Notes: generated by a model from the letters alone, not told the origin. 64,000 nucleotides of DNA from Alphaproteobacteria bacterium (GCA_018971945.1 JAGWZH010000001.1:36923-100922); one strand, 5' to 3'. Numbered from the stretch's first letter, positions 43,456-53,680 are shown. Numbers and translations are program-made.

Positions 43456-46084
43456 CGACATTGAAGCACTCGATGACATCGCCGACCTTGAGGTCCTGGA
43501 ACGACCCAAAGCTCATGCCGCACTCCTGGCCCGAGAACACCTCGCCCACCTCGTCCTTGAAGCGCTTCAGGGTGTTTAGAACGCCCATTTCCTGAATGAC
43601 CACGTTGTCGCGCAGGATCCGCACTTTCGCGCCTTTCCGGACCACGCCTTCTGTGACCCGGCAACCCGCCACTCGGCCCACCTTGGCGATCTGGAATGTC
43701 TCCAAAACCTCGGCGTTGCCGAGAAACGTCTCCCGGGTGATCGGCGCCAGCATGCCCGACATCACGCCCCGGATGTCATCGATCAGCTCGTAGATGATCG
43801 CGTAATAGCGGATTTCGACGCCCTCGCGTTCGGCCAACTCGCGCGCCTCTTTGGAAGCGCGGACATTAAAGCCGATGAGGGGCGCCCCGGACGCCTTGGC
43901 CAAGGTGACGTCCGCCTCCGAGATGGCGCCCACCGCGGCCTGAAGGATCCGCACGCGCACCTCATCGGTGCCGAGTTTTTCGAGCGCGCCTTGGATCGCT
44001 TCCGCCGAACCCTGCACATCGGCCTTGATGACCACCGGCAATTCTTTGGCGTTTGAGTCCTTGATCCGGGCCATCATCTGCTCGAGCGAAGTCCGCTGAC
44101 CCCCGCCAGCCGGCCTGTTCCGCCTTGCCCGCTGACGATACTCGGCCACTTCCCGGGCGCGGCCTTCGCTCTCCACCACCACGATCTGGTCCCCAGGATC
44201 CGGCGCTCCGTCCAGGCCCATGATCTCCACCGGCACCGCGGGGCCCGCTTCGCTCACTTGCTGGCCGTTTTCATTGATCAGCGCCCGGACCCGACCCCAT
44301 TGACCACCGGCGACGACGATATCCCCGCGCTTCAGCGTGCCTCGGCGCACCAGCGCCGTCGCCACCGGACCGCGACCTTTTTCGAGCTTGGATTCGACCA
44401 CGATCCCTTCGCCCGGCCGGTGCGGATTGGCGCGCAGCTGCAGAACTTCCGCCTGCAGCAAGATCGCCTCGATGAGCTTGTCGAGGCCGAGCTTCTTGAG
44501 CGCGGACACCTGCACCGCGAGCGTGTCGCCGCCCACGGCCTCGGTGATGACTTCATACTGCAGCAGCTCGTTTAGCACTTTCTGGGGGTCTGCGCCCGGC
44601 TTGTCGATCTTGTTGACGGCGACAATGAGGGGCACGCCTGCGGCCTTTGCGTGGCTGATCGCCTCAACCGTTTGCGGCATCACGCCATCGTCAGCCGCCA
44701 CCACGAGCACCACGATGTCGGTGACCTGGGCGCCCCGCGACCGCATCGCGCTGAACGCGGCATGGCCGGGGGTGTCGAGGAAGGTCACGCTTTCTCCGCT
44801 CGGCAGGCGCGCCTGGTAGGCGCCGATATGCTGCGTGATGCCGCCTGCTTCGCCCGCGGCCACATTCGCCTGTCGAAGAGCGTCGAGCAGGGAGGTCTTT
44901 CCATGGTCGACGTGACCCATGATGGTCACGATCGGCGGCCGGGGAGCCTGGGTCCCTGGATCGTCGGCGTCGCCTTCAAGACCCTCTTCGACATCGCCCT
45001 CCGCCACACGCTTCACGACGTGGCCGAACTCGGTGGCGATAAGCTCGGCGGTGTCAGCGTCCAGCTCGTCCGACAGCTTCGCCATCTGGCCCTGCCGCAT
45101 CAGATACTTGATCACGTCCGCCGCCCGCGTCGCCATCCGATTGGCGAGCTCCTGCACGGTGATGATCTCCGGAATCACCACGTCTCTGGCGATCGCCTCT
45201 TTTTGACCGCCGGCTTTGGCCCGCCGTTCTTTTTCTTTCTGTTGCGCCCTGCGATAGGCTGCGAGCGAGCGAACCCGCTCGTCGTCGCCCTCGTTCAAGC
45301 GTTCCACCATCTCAAGCGTCAGCTTGCCCTCGCGACGCCGCGGCTCGCCCTTTTTGACGGGCTTCGCCGCCGGCGCTGGCGTCAAGGGCCGTCGGGCCGA
45401 TTTCAAACGCCCCCCGAGCTCGCTGAGAATGTCTCCGCCCTGCTCTTGTCCCGCCACGGACCCGCTCGCTGCGGAGGGGGCCGCCGGAGCGGGCGCGGGC
45501 GCGCCGCCGGCGCGGGCGACCTTGGCTGCGTCCGCCGCGCGTTCCCGGCGCTGTTCAAGCTGGGCGGCTTCTTCCTCCGATTGCCGCCGCGCCTCGGCGA
45601 CGGCCAAAGCCGCTTCCTCTTGCTCCAGCTTGCGCCGCTGCGCGTCTTCCAAAGCGCGTCTTTGTTCTTCCTCGGCGCGCAGGCGGTCTTCCCGCTCTTT
45701 TCGATCCGAAAGCGCGCGCTCGACCGCCTCGCTCCGCCGCCGGGCTTCCTCGTCGCTGAAAGAGGCGGTTCTGTTTGGCGCTGGAGCAGGTCCCGCTGCA
45801 GACGGCGCCGCCGGACGCTTTGGAGGCGGCGTCAGAGGCGCCGGAGCAGGCGCCGGAGCAGGCGCCGGGGCCGGGGCCACTTTCGGCGCGGCAGCCGCCG
45901 CCGGAGCGGCGCCCCCTGCGCCGGGGCGCGAGATCGTGCGCTTCTCGCGCACCTCCACCGTTACAGTGTTCGACCGCCCATGCGAGAAGCTTTGCCGCAC
46001 CGTGCCGCTGGTCGTTTTGCGGGACAGGGTCAGCGGCTTGCGGCCGCTGGCCGGGGTTTCTTTCTGTTCGTTACCGTCGGTCAT
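43433..46084 (-). CDS. infB: Translation initiation factor IF-2
   Basis: 883 residues. Positively charged N-terminus, an Ala/Pro-rich linker with an (A-P) run at about 61-84, a long charged coiled coil (105-190) and IF2_N (about 305-355). The GTPase core has G1 G-H-V-D-H-G-K-T at 390-397, D-T-P-G-H and N-K-I-D, then domains II, III and the C1/C2 tRNA-binding part with the G-x-E-C-G-M region. It recruits fMet-tRNA to the 30S subunit. ATG 46084 opens with a standard [10 protein letters not shown]. 64 bases separate it from ylxR. Confidence 0.98.
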   Translation of the reverse strand: MTDGNEQKETPASGRKPLTLSRKTTSGTVRQSFSHGRSNTVTVEVREKRTISRPGAGGAAPAAAAAPKVAPAPAPAPAPAPAPLTPPPKRPAAPSAAGPAPAPNRTASFSDEEARRRSEAVERALSDRKEREDRLRAEEEQRRALEDAQRRKLEQEEAALAVAEARRQSEEEAAQLEQRRERAADAAKVARAGGAPAPAPAAPSAASGSVAGQEQGGDILSELGGRLKSARRPLTPAPAAKPVKKGEPRRREGKLTLEMVERLNEGDDERVRSLAAYRRAQQKEKERRAKAGGQKEAIARDVVIPEIITVQELANRMATRAADVIKYLMRQGQMAKLSDELDADTAELIATEFGHVVKRVAEGDVEEGLEGDADDPGTQAPRPPIVTIMGHVDHGKTSLLDALRQANVAAGEAGGITQHIGAYQARLPSGESVTFLDTPGHAAFSAMRSRGAQVTDIVVLVVAADDGVMPQTVEAISHAKAAGVPLIVAVNKIDKPGADPQKVLNELLQYEVITEAVGGDTLAVQVSALKKLGLDKLIEAILLQAEVLQLRANPHRPGEGIVVESKLEKGRGPVATALVRRGTLKRGDIVVAGGQWGRVRALINENGQQVSEAGPAVPVEIMGLDGAPDPGDQIVVVESEGRAREVAEYRQRARRNRPAGGGQRTSLEQMMARIKDSNAKELPVVIKADVQGSAEAIQGALEKLGTDEVRVRILQAAVGAISEADVTLAKASGAPLIGFNVRASKEARELAEREGVEIRYYAIIYELIDDIRGVMSGMLAPITRETFLGNAEVLETFQIAKVGRVAGCRVTEGVVRKGAKVRILRDNVVIQEMGVLNTLKRFKDEVGEVFSGQECGMSFGSFQDLKVGDVIECFNVDVVQRSL

Positions 46085-46148
46085 GTGTCTCGTCAGATGC
46101 GCATCAAACTCAATAAGGCCAACGACGCCAAGGCCGCTGGCCGCTCAC

Positions 46149-46763
46149 TTACTCGCCGGGCGGGGTCCGGTCCGCCCGCCCCCAATCCGCGGGCGTCAGG
46201 GCGCGAAAACCAGACAGACGGTCGAGATCAACCGCCAGCCGCCGCACCAGGCGCTCTTGAAGCAGACAGCCATGTACCACACGATCACGCCCGAGCGCCA
46301 CGCCCAATTCTGCGCTGGTGAAACAACCAAGCACGCGAAGGGCCCCTCGCCGGGCCAATCCCAAAATCTTGTCCCGGCCGTCCGCCGCTCCGTCCGCGGC
46401 TTCGATGACCAAAAAAGCCTTTCCAGCGCTCAGCGCCGCGCTGACGCTCTCAAAGCCCAAAGCCAAGGCCCCGGCCTTGCGCGCAAGGCCCAGATGGTCC
46501 AGGCAACGCCGCGCCAGGGCGGCCTCTATCTGGTCGCCCAAGTCGGGCGGGACGGTCACGGCGGTCTTCAAACCGCGCGCGAAGCCGCCCCTTTTGGCGG
46601 CCAAGCCCACCGCCTCCCGCGTAGCCTTCACCCACACGCCCCGCCCGGGCAGTTTCGCCGCCACGTCGGGCGTAAGGCCCTGCGGCCCCAGCGCCAAGCG
46701 CACGAGCCGATCTTCGTTCAAGGCCTCCCCCGTCCCGGCGCAGCGCCGTTCCCGCCGGCCCAA
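46149..46763 (-). CDS. YlxR (DUF448) and L7Ae-like RNA-binding protein
   Basis: 204 residues with two domains. YlxR/DUF448 (about 5-85): R-R-C-A-G-T-G-E, G-R-G-V-W-V, L and F residues typical of the nusA-infB neighbour. The second (about 90-185) is L7Ae-like: L-D-H-L-G-L-A-R-K-A-G, A-L-S-A-G-K-A-F-L-V-I-E-A-A-D-G, C-F-T-S-A-E-L-G-x-A-L-G-R-D-R. This fusion is common in alphaproteobacteria, with a presumed RNA-binding role. The start is uncertain: TTG 46763 is the only in-frame ATG/GTG/TTG, and no ribosome site is visible; the frame itself stays open upstream into nusA. Confidence 0.85.
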   Translation of the reverse strand: MGRRERRCAGTGEALNEDRLVRLALGPQGLTPDVAAKLPGRGVWVKATREAVGLAAKRGGFARGLKTAVTVPPDLGDQIEAALARRCLDHLGLARKAGALALGFESVSAALSAGKAFLVIEAADGAADGRDKILGLARRGALRVLGCFTSAELGVALGRDRVVHGCLLQERLVRRLAVDLDRLSGFRALTPADWGRADRTPPGE

Positions 46764-46807
46764 TGGGCTGGCGGGCTCGGGGTCGGCGTCCAGGACCGGA
46801 TTAGCGC

Positions 46808-48475
46808 TCAGGACTTGTCCTCTTCGACAGACGGCGCACCCGCCAAGGCCTCCGGTTCGTCCGCTGCGGAGACCTCCTCCGCGGAGGCTTCCGCGTCCGG
46901 CGCATCGATCCAGCCCGCAGCGATCCGCGCCTGCAGGATCAAAGCGTCCGCCTGCTCCTGGCTCAAGCTGAAGCTTTCAAGAAGCCCAGGCGTCCGAACC
47001 CGCTCTCCGTTTTTCGTTTCGAAATAGCCGCGCAGATCGTCGCCGACGAGGCCGGCGAACTCGTCGAGCGTCTTCACGCCCGCTTCCCCGAGCGCGATGG
47101 CCATTGGCGCCGTTATCCCCGGCGTCGCCATGAGCGCGTCCTCCACGCCCAAAGCGATCCTGCGAGCGTTCTGCTCTTGCGCCTGTTTGTCGAGATATTC
47201 AGCCGCCCGAGCCTGCAGCTCCTCGGCGATCTCTTCGTTCAGGCCTTCGATATAAGCGAGTTCTTGGAGATCCACATAGGCGATGTCCTCCACCGACTCA
47301 AAACCTTCCGACGCCAACAATTGCGCGAACATCTCATCGACTTCGAGCGCCTGGATAAACAGCGCCGTCCGCTCCGCGAATTCTTTCTGGCGCCTTTCGC
47401 TTTCCTGGCTCTCGGTCAGAATATCGATTTGCCAACCCGTCAACTGCGAGGCGAGCCGGACATTCTGACCGCGCCGGCCTATGGCGAGCGAGAGTTGGCT
47501 TTCCGCCACCACCACTTCCACCCGGCCTTCGTCGGGATCCATGACCACCTTGGACACTTCCGCCGGCTGCAAGGCGTTGACGATGAAAGTGGCCTGATCC
47601 GGGCTCCAGGGGATGATGTCGATCTTCTCGCCTTGCAGCTCGCCCACGACCGCCTGCACCCGTGCGCCGCGCATGCCGACGCAGGCGCCCACAGGATCGA
47701 TGCTGGAGTCGTGGCTCATCACGGCGATCTTGGCCCGGGAGCCCGGATCCCGCGCGGCGTGGCGGATCTCAATAACGCCTTCGTAAACCTCGGGCACTTC
47801 TTGGGCGAACAAGCGCACCATGAACTCCGGCTTCGCCCGGCTCAAAAAGATCTGCGGCCCTTTGGCTTCACGCCGTACGTCGAAAATATAGGCCCGGACC
47901 CGGTCGCCCTGTGCAAGGTTCTCCCGCGGGATGCTTTCGTTCCGGCGGATAATGCCTTCGGCCCGCCCCAGATCAACAATGGTGTTACCGTACTCCACGC
48001 GCTTCACCACGCCGTTGATAATCTCTCCGACCCGGTCCTTGTATTCGAGATACTGCCGATCCCGCTCAGCTTCCCGCACCTCGTGGTTGATCACCTGCTT
48101 GGCCGTTTGCGCCGCCACCCTGCCGAATTCCATAGGCGGCAGGATCTCCGTATAGACCTTGCCCACATGCGCTTCCGGATCCCTTCTCTGGGCGTCCGCG
48201 AGGGTCAGATCCGTTGAGGGATTGAACGCGCGGGCTTCCGCCTCCAGCAACGCCTCGTCCACCACCGTCAAACATCGCGTCAGGGTCATTTCCCCTGTCT
48301 TGGCGTCGATCTTGGCGCGAATATCGTGCTCGCTGCCGTAGCGGGAGCGGGCCGCCTTCTGCAAAGCGTGCTCCATCGCGGTGATGACGAGATCCTTTTC
48401 GATGCTCTTTTCCCGCGCGACCGCATCGGCGATCTGCAGGATCTCCAGCCGGTTGGCGGAAACAGCGGTGCTCAT
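46808..48475 (-). CDS. nusA: Transcription elongation/termination factor NusA
   Basis: 555 residues. N-terminal RNAP-binding domain, S1 (G-V-V-K-R-V-E-Y-G-N-T-I-V-D-L-G-R-A-E-G), KH1 (D-P-V-G-A-C-V-G-M-R-G-A-R-V) and KH2 (S-L-A-I-G-R-R-G-Q-N-V-R-L-A), then two C-terminal acidic helix-hairpin-helix repeats, as in other alphaproteobacteria. NusA controls pausing, termination and antitermination. ATG 48475 overlaps the rimP stop (ATGA), so it is coupled. The leader hairpin at 49050-49083 may regulate the operon. Confidence 0.98.
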   Translation of the reverse strand: MSTAVSANRLEILQIADAVAREKSIEKDLVITAMEHALQKAARSRYGSEHDIRAKIDAKTGEMTLTRCLTVVDEALLEAEARAFNPSTDLTLADAQRRDPEAHVGKVYTEILPPMEFGRVAAQTAKQVINHEVREAERDRQYLEYKDRVGEIINGVVKRVEYGNTIVDLGRAEGIIRRNESIPRENLAQGDRVRAYIFDVRREAKGPQIFLSRAKPEFMVRLFAQEVPEVYEGVIEIRHAARDPGSRAKIAVMSHDSSIDPVGACVGMRGARVQAVVGELQGEKIDIIPWSPDQATFIVNALQPAEVSKVVMDPDEGRVEVVVAESQLSLAIGRRGQNVRLASQLTGWQIDILTESQESERRQKEFAERTALFIQALEVDEMFAQLLASEGFESVEDIAYVDLQELAYIEGLNEEIAEELQARAAEYLDKQAQEQNARRIALGVEDALMATPGITAPMAIALGEAGVKTLDEFAGLVGDDLRGYFETKNGERVRTPGLLESFSLSQEQADALILQARIAAGWIDAPDAEASAEEVSAADEPEALAGAPSVEEDKS

Positions 48476-49035
48476 GACGGTTTCGTCCTCTTCTTCTTCT
48501 CGTCCTTGACGGCCTTCTCTTCGGCCTCTTCCGCCGCCTTGGCGCGACGCAAATCCTCTTCGATAAGCTTATCGGTCAGCACAAGCCGCGCCTCCGTCAG
48601 CCCTGAGAACGGCAGGCTCACCTCACCGTCCTGTGTCAAAAGCCGCACCGAACCGCCGGAGGCGCCGGTTATGCCGCCTCGGAACCGCCTGCGCCCGTCG
48701 ATGAGGGCGGCGGTCTCCACCTTGGCCTCGTGTCCGATGAACCGCACGAAATCCTCTTCCCGCACCAAAGGCCGATCGATCCCGGGGGAGCTGACTTCCA
48801 ATGCGTACTCGCCTTGGATCGGGTCTTTCTCTTCAAACAGCGCCGATAGACGGCGGCTAATCCGTTCGCAGTCTTCGAGCGCCATCAGCCCGTCTTCTGC
48901 GCGCTCCGCCATGATTTGCAGCGTTTTCCGCTTCAGCCCCATGACACGGATCCGCACGATAACATAGCCAAGATCGGCGCATGCCGGCTCGATCAAGGCG
49001 AGGATCTTGTCCTCCAAGGGATTGAGCGTCCTCAT
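48472..49035 (-). CDS. rimP: Ribosome maturation factor RimP
   Basis: 187 residues, 30S assembly factor. Seen: P-x-x-x-x-L-G-Y-V-I-V-R-I-R-V, L-E-D-C-E-R-I-S-R-R-L-S, the Y-x-L-E-V-S-S-P-G-I-D-R-P-L signature and the C-terminal SH3-like domain. A Lys/Glu-rich tail (165-187) is longer than in E. coli. ATG 49035 follows GGAGG at 5 bases. First gene of the operon rimP-nusA-ylxR-infB-(2 extra)-rbfA-truB-rpsO-pnp. Confidence 0.96.
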   Translation of the reverse strand: MRTLNPLEDKILALIEPACADLGYVIVRIRVMGLKRKTLQIMAERAEDGLMALEDCERISRRLSALFEEKDPIQGEYALEVSSPGIDRPLVREEDFVRFIGHEAKVETAALIDGRRRFRGGITGASGGSVRLLTQDGEVSLPFSGLTEARLVLTDKLIEEDLRRAKAAEEAEEKAVKDEKKKRTKPS

Positions 49036-49342
49036 CAGGACCTCCGTAAAACCAAAAGCGGCGGCCCCTTCGGAGCCGCCGCTGAACCCCTCACCGAGGG
49101 GCGTCCAGCGATGTCTAAACCCTCATAGCGCGGTGAAGAGGCCTTGTCACCTCCCCTCGAGGCGTTTGTCGGCGACACGCGATAGGTCCGATTTTTGTGG
49201 CGCGCGATTTGTCCGGTTCTCTCCGAGGCTGATGCGGCTGGCGGAGCTTGCGCCAGCGCGCCCGCTTGGCCAAACGCCCGCTTGGCCAAACGCGACGCCG
49301 CCTCCAAGACAAGCCGCGGCGGCGACGGAAATGGCTTGCCGC
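49036..49342. other. Leader region of the rimP-nusA operon
   Basis: 307 bases between rimP and trmB. Contains the hairpin at 49057-49083 and a 17-bp direct repeat (CGCCCGCTTGGCCAAAC, about 49258-49292, two copies). A leftward 112-codon frame through it stops exactly on the rimP start but has no gene-like features. I found no tRNA here, although many bacteria carry one at this position. Confidence 0.5.
49050..49083 (-). terminator. Terminator-like hairpin in front of rimP
   Basis: Minus strand: AGCGGCGGCTCC pairs with GGGGCCGCCGCT (12 bp with one G-T pair, 3-base loop, 49057-49083), then TTTTGGTTTTA (U-rich) running up to the rimP ribosome site. It could be the end of a leader transcript (attenuation) or end transcription from trmB. 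Confidence 0.7.
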
Positions 49343-50041
49343 CTAGGCCCCGCTTCGCACAAACCGGAGCCATATCGGCCGGCAGTCCCCCAGCCCTTTC
49401 GCCTCATAGCGTGTCGTGACATGACCAGGCCACGGACAGCGCCAATCAGCCGCTTCCTCCGCGGCCCAAAAAAACCGCTTCTCCGCCTCGAACATCTCCA
49501 ACGTCCAGGCTGCATAATGCGCCCAGTCTGTGGCGAACCTTACCTCTCCCAAGGGTTTCACGATCCGCGCCAACGAAGCGGTAAAGTCCCTCTGAATCAA
49601 ACGCCGTTTATGGTGTCTGGTCTTGGGCCAGGGATCGGGAAAGAGGATATAAATCCTGTCGATGCAGCCATCCGGCAGACGCCCGACCACATCTCGGGCA
49701 TCCCCCAAATGCAGCCGCACATTCGCCAGGTTCTCGTTCTCGATATGGCTAAGAAGGCTCCCCATCCCGTTCATGAAGGGCTCAACCCCGATGAAACCCC
49801 ACCTAGGATGCGCCCCCGCCTGCGCCGCGAGATGCTCCCCACCCCCAAACCCGATCTCCAGCACGACCGCCTCCGCCTTTGGAAACAGGCGGGCTGGTTC
49901 GACGGGTTCGGCCGCCTCCAAAGCCAAATGGGGCAGCAAGCTGTTGAGTAGCCCTTGTTGCCGGGGCTTAAGGGTCCTGGCCTTGATGCGGCCGAAAGAG
50001 CGCAGGCGCCCTTTTGGCGCTGAAAAGGATGGTTGGGTCAT
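49343..50041 (-). CDS. trmB: tRNA (guanine(46)-N7)-methyltransferase
   Basis: 232 residues. SAM motif E-I-G-F-G-G-G-E-H, then P-D-G-C-I-D-R-I-Y-I-L-F-P-D-P-W-P-K-T-R-H-H-K-R-R-L, the TrmB signature, and F-A-T-D-W near the end. Methylates G46 in the variable loop of tRNA. ATG 50041 is the family-like start (M-T-Q-P), with the frame open to 50095; the ribosome site is weak. Ends 307 bases before rimP, divergent from the TauE-like gene. Confidence 0.95.
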   Translation of the reverse strand: MTQPSFSAPKGRLRSFGRIKARTLKPRQQGLLNSLLPHLALEAAEPVEPARLFPKAEAVVLEIGFGGGEHLAAQAGAHPRWGFIGVEPFMNGMGSLLSHIENENLANVRLHLGDARDVVGRLPDGCIDRIYILFPDPWPKTRHHKRRLIQRDFTASLARIVKPLGEVRFATDWAHYAAWTLEMFEAEKRFFWAAEEAADWRCPWPGHVTTRYEAKGLGDCRPIWLRFVRSGA

Positions 50042-50131
50042 GGCGGCGGCGTTCAGTGCCTTGCGCGAGAGAGCCGAGGGTCTCGCTCTCTTCACCTACC
50101 CTGAAGAAAAAAGGAATGAGGCGGTTGCATC

Positions 50132-50944
50132 ATGACCCTGGATGGGATCCCGTTTGGGTGGGACCCGCAGCTTGTGAGGATTTTTCTTCTGTTCGCCGGA
50201 GTGGGCTTTCTGGCCCAGATTGTCGACGGCGCTTTGGGCATGGCCTATGGCGTCATCTCCTCCACGGTCTTGTTGGCTTTCGGCGTGCCCCCAGCGATGG
50301 CCTCCGCCAGCGTTCACGCTGCGGAGATGTTCACCACCAGCGCCTCTGGGATCAGCCATATCAGCCACGCGAACGTCAATTGGAGGGCCTTCGCCTTTCT
50401 TGCCCCTGCGGGCATGATCGGCGGCGCGGCGGGCGCCTATGCGCTTGCTGGCGTTGACGGCGAGGCTGTGCGCCCTTTCGTCATCGCCTACCTGGCTTTG
50501 GTCGGTATTTACATCCTCTTCCGGGTTATCCGGCCTTTCCCGCGAAAGCCCATCCCGCTGGCGATGACCCCGCCTTTGGGATTGTTCGGCGGTTTTTTGG
50601 ACGCTGTGGGCGGCGGTGGTTGGGGCCCTGTAGTCACCTCAAGCCTGATCGGCGCCGGCGCGGCCCCCCGCCACGTGATCGGCACGGTCAACACAGCGGA
50701 GTTCTTCGTCACCGTGGCGATTTCGGCGGCTTTTGTCACCGCGCTCCTGACCGGTCATTGGGAAGAAGCGGGCCTTTTGACCGACTATGCGCCTGCCGTC
50801 TCGGGGCTCGTCGCAGGCGGGCTCATCGCGGCGCCCTTGGCGGGCTATGTGGCGAAGGTCGCCCCCGCGCGCGCCCTCACCGCTTCTATAGGGATTCTGG
50901 TCGTCGTGCTGGCGGTTTGGCAGGGGTTGCAGCTTTGGGCTTAA
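50132..50944 (+). CDS. TauE/SafE-family permease
   Basis: 270 residues, eight predicted helices. The family pattern is seen as Q-I-V-D-G-A-L-G-M-A-Y-G in helix 1 and G-G-F-L-D-A-V-G-G-G-G-W-G-P-V in the second half, the duplicated D-x-x-x-G-G-G signature. Members export sulfite, sulfoacetate or related organosulfonates. No neighbouring sulfur gene is close, so the substrate is open. ATG 50132 follows GAGG at 10 bases. It converges on hslU; the 60-base gap holds a weak GCCCC/GGGGC stem. Confidence 0.85.
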   Translation: MTLDGIPFGWDPQLVRIFLLFAGVGFLAQIVDGALGMAYGVISSTVLLAFGVPPAMASASVHAAEMFTTSASGISHISHANVNWRAFAFLAPAGMIGGAAGAYALAGVDGEAVRPFVIAYLALVGIYILFRVIRPFPRKPIPLAMTPPLGLFGGFLDAVGGGGWGPVVTSSLIGAGAAPRHVIGTVNTAEFFVTVAISAAFVTALLTGHWEEAGLLTDYAPAVSGLVAGGLIAAPLAGYVAKVAPARALTASIGILVVVLAVWQGLQLWA

Positions 50945-51004
50945 AGCTTCACCGGGTCTAGCGCGCCAGCCAAGCGGATGGCCCCGCCGATTTGGGGCTC
51001 AGGC

Positions 51005-52309
51005 CTATAGGATGAACCGACTAAGGTCGGCGTTTTGCGCCAGCGCCCCGACCCTGTCGCGCACGTCCGCCGCGGTGATCGTCACCGTCTGTCCGCCGCG
51101 ATCGGGGGCGGTGAAGCTGATATCGTCCAAAAGCCGCTCAAGCACTGTCGCCAAGCGTCGGGCGCCGATATTCTCAACGCTCGCGTTCACCGCAGCCGCC
51201 AGCGCCGCAATCTCCCCGATCGCGTCGTCCTCGAAGCGCAAAGTCACCCCTTCGGCGCCGATCAGAGCCGTGTATTGCGTGATGAGGCTCGCCTCTGGCT
51301 CTGTGAGGATCCGGCGGAAGTCGGCTTCGGTCAGGGCCTGAAGCTCGACGCGGATCGGCAACCGCCCCTGCAGCTCCGGCAACAAATCCGAAGGTTTGGC
51401 GACGTGGAAGGCGCCCGATGCGATGAACAGCACATGGTCGGTTTTCACCGGCCCGTACTTTGTGGACACGGTGGTCCCCTCGATCAACGGCAACAGGTCC
51501 CGCTGCACGCCTTCGCGGCTGATATCGGCCCCGACCCGATCTGACCGCGACGCCACCTTGTCGATTTCGTCGATGAAGACGATGCCGTCCTCGGCGGCAA
51601 GTCTCAGGGCCTCTTTGGTGATCTGGTCCTGATCCAGGAGCTTTTCCGTTTCCTCAGCGAGCAGCGGTTCATAGGCCTGAGCGACCGTCATACGCACCCG
51701 CTTGGTGCGTCCGCCGAACGCCTTGGAAAACATGTCCTGCAGGTTCATGATCCCCAGGCCGCCGGGTTGGCCTGGAATATCCATCAGCGGGTTCGAGCCT
51801 GAAAGATCGGCCAAATCAACCTCCACCGGACTGTCCGCGAGGGTCCCGTCCCGGAGCTTTTTCCGGAAGCTTTCTCGGGTTGTGGTCGACGACGAGGGCC
51901 CGACGAGCGCGTCAAGCACGCGTTCTTCCGCCGCCGCCTCGGCTTGCGCCCGCACCTCCTTGCGCCGCGCTTCTTTGACAAGCCCGATAGCTGCCTCCGC
52001 CAAGTCTCGCATGATCTGGTCGACATCGCGACCGACATAGCCGACCTCGGTGAATTTGGTGGCCTCGACTTTCAGGAACGGCGCCCCGGCAAGCTTGGCG
52101 AGCCGCCGGGCGATTTCGGTCTTTCCCACGCCCGTGGGCCCAATCATCAGAATATTCTTCGGCGTCACCTCATCCCGCAGAGCCTCAGCCAGCTGCTTGC
52201 GCCGCCAGCGATTGCGCAAGGCGATGGCCACGGCGCGTTTGGCGTCGTTTTGACCGACGATGAACCGGTCAAGTTCGGAAACGATTTCGCGGGGGAAAAA
52301 AGAGGTCAT
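51005..52309 (-). CDS. hslU: ATP-dependent protease ATPase subunit HslU
   Basis: 434 residues, AAA+ unfoldase of the HslUV proteasome-like protease. Seen: the N-terminal [20 protein letters not shown], Walker A G-P-T-G-V-G-K-T, pore loop G-Y-V-G-R-D, Walker [11 protein letters not shown], sensor and the C-terminal L-S-R-F-I-L that docks in HslV. ATG 52309 follows AAGGGAC; an open upstream frame to 52417 is not part of the family. HslV is 760 bases upstream, separated by an SMR transporter gene. Confidence 0.98.
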   Translation of the reverse strand: MTSFFPREIVSELDRFIVGQNDAKRAVAIALRNRWRRKQLAEALRDEVTPKNILMIGPTGVGKTEIARRLAKLAGAPFLKVEATKFTEVGYVGRDVDQIMRDLAEAAIGLVKEARRKEVRAQAEAAAEERVLDALVGPSSSTTTRESFRKKLRDGTLADSPVEVDLADLSGSNPLMDIPGQPGGLGIMNLQDMFSKAFGGRTKRVRMTVAQAYEPLLAEETEKLLDQDQITKEALRLAAEDGIVFIDEIDKVASRSDRVGADISREGVQRDLLPLIEGTTVSTKYGPVKTDHVLFIASGAFHVAKPSDLLPELQGRLPIRVELQALTEADFRRILTEPEASLITQYTALIGAEGVTLRFEDDAIGEIAALAAAVNASVENIGARRLATVLERLLDDISFTAPDRGGQTVTITAADVRDRVGALAQNADLSRFIL

Positions 52310-52585
52310 GTCCCTTAAGATAGGCGCCGCGACCCCTGCCTGCGAGGGGTCTCCTCCGCCGCCAAGGCTCTGGCCGGGGTCTTCTGGCGCGCCTCTCTTT
52401 TTGGGGGACGGACGCACATGCCGCTTTTGAAGAAGGCGCCGACCAAGAGCGGCCGACCCCGAAAGAGCCGCCCCCTAAAGAGGGGCGAATGCGGAGCCGG
52501 CGGAAACAAGCCCTAAAACCAAGACCCGAAAAACCAAGCCAAATCGGAAACCAAGCCTGCGGAGCCAAAAGGGTCAGGGGCTTTT

Positions 52586-52909
52586 CTAGGGCGCTCCGGT
52601 CAGTTTCAGCCCCGTCACAGAGACGATCAGGAGCAAGACAAAGCCGATCTGCGCCCCCGAGAGAGACTGCTTCAACAATAGCGTTGAGATCAGAAGCGTT
52701 CCCACAGCGCCGATCCCGGTCCATACCGCGTAGGCGATGGCGATGGGTATCGTTTTCGTCGCCATCTGCAGGAATGTGAAGCTGAGCACGATGCAAACGA
52801 GGAAAGCAGCCTCCGCGAGCCATCGGCCTTTCCCTGTGAAGCCCATCGCGGTTGTAAAGCCGACCTCGAAGATCCCGGCGACCATGAGATAAGCCCACCC
52901 GATCTGCAT
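52586..52909 (-). CDS. Small multidrug resistance (SMR) transporter
   Basis: 107 residues with four helices. Glu15 in A-G-I-F-E-V-G is the conserved SMR proton/substrate residue. M-A-T-K-T-I-P-I-A-I-A-Y-A-V-W-T-G-I-G-A-V-G-T is the family signature and resembles both EmrE and Gdx/SugE-type guanidinium exporters. Gdx versus Qac cannot be decided without alignment. ATG 52909 has GGAGC at 6 bases. Inserted between hslV and hslU, which are usually adjacent. I found no guanidine riboswitch upstream. Confidence 0.88.
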   Translation of the reverse strand: MQIGWAYLMVAGIFEVGFTTAMGFTGKGRWLAEAAFLVCIVLSFTFLQMATKTIPIAIAYAVWTGIGAVGTLLISTLLLKQSLSGAQIGFVLLLIVSVTGLKLTGAP

Positions 52910-53069
52910 GCTTTGCTCCGGCGCCGCTTCCCTTTTCACCAACAAGACGACGAGGCCCTATCCGCTTGAGCGCGCCAGCCAGACCAGACGCTGCCGACGC
53001 CGCCCTGCCCCAGCTCCCCGAGGCCGGGCTGCGGCCTTGCCTCTGTCCGCAAGCCCCGCGGACGCGCCC

Positions 53070-53624
53070 TCAGATGTCGCCCAATCGCTCCACCGTCAGG
53101 CTACGATTGGTGTAGACGCAGATATCCGCCGCAATGTCCATCGCCCGACGCGCGATCGCCTCGGCGTCCTCGAGATGATCGTAGAGCGCGCGCGCCGCCG
53201 CGAGCGCGAAATTGCCTCCCGATCCGACCGCCACGACGTCGTGCTCTGGCTCCACCACATCGCCTACCCCGGTAATCAAGAATGTCGACTGCGCGTCCGC
53301 CACGATCAACATGGCCTCAAGACGGCGCAACGCCCGGTCCATCCGCCAGTCTTTGGCGAGTTCAACGGCCGCGCGCGCCAGTTGGTCGGGAAACCGCTCA
53401 AGCTTTGTCTCAAGCCGCTCTAGCAGCGTAAAGGCGTCCGCCGTCGCGCCAGCGAAGCCAGCGATCGCCTTTCCTCCGGCGAGGGGTCGCACTTTTCGCG
53501 CATTGGCTTTGAGGATCGTGGCGCCGGCCGACACTTGTCCGTCCCCAGCGATGACGACCCGCCCGTTTTTGCGGACAGCGACGATGGTGGTTCCATGCCA
53601 TGCGGCGGGATCAGAAGAAGTCAA
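53070..53624 (-). CDS. hslV: ATP-dependent protease peptidase subunit HslV
   Basis: 184 residues. Threonine peptidase that pairs with HslU. The mature N-terminus T-T-I-V-A-V-R starts at Thr12 after an 11-residue leader ([11 protein letters not shown]), a common feature in alphaproteobacteria; G-D-G-Q-V-S-A-G and [13 protein letters not shown] follow. Start is TTG 53624 with AGGAG eight bases upstream. A longer open frame to 53684 lacks a ribosome site. It lies 56 bases after the GGDEF/EAL gene in the same direction. Confidence 0.97.
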   Translation of the reverse strand: MTSSDPAAWHGTTIVAVRKNGRVVIAGDGQVSAGATILKANARKVRPLAGGKAIAGFAGATADAFTLLERLETKLERFPDQLARAAVELAKDWRMDRALRRLEAMLIVADAQSTFLITGVGDVVEPEHDVVAVGSGGNFALAAARALYDHLEDAEAIARRAMDIAADICVYTNRSLTVERLGDI

Positions 53625-53680
53625 AGACGGGGCTCCTGGCGAGGTGGGCCCTCTCACATGGGGGGTGGAGCACGGGGCGA

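Noticed and set aside
44651..46321. Rightward 556-codon frame antisense to infB
   Set aside because: High-GC codon bias of infB keeps the opposite strand open; the translation is low complexity Arg/Ser/Gly with no domain.
49035..49373. Leftward 112-codon frame stopping on the rimP start (TGATG)
   Set aside because: Composition is random-like, no domain, and it runs through the terminator-like hairpin and the 17-bp repeat; the stop/start overlap appears accidental.
52910..53069. Guanidine riboswitch ahead of the SMR transporter
   Set aside because: I looked for the paired ACGR hairpins of mini-ykkC and for the ykkC core and saw neither; only a GTCCGC/GCGGAC stem after hslV.
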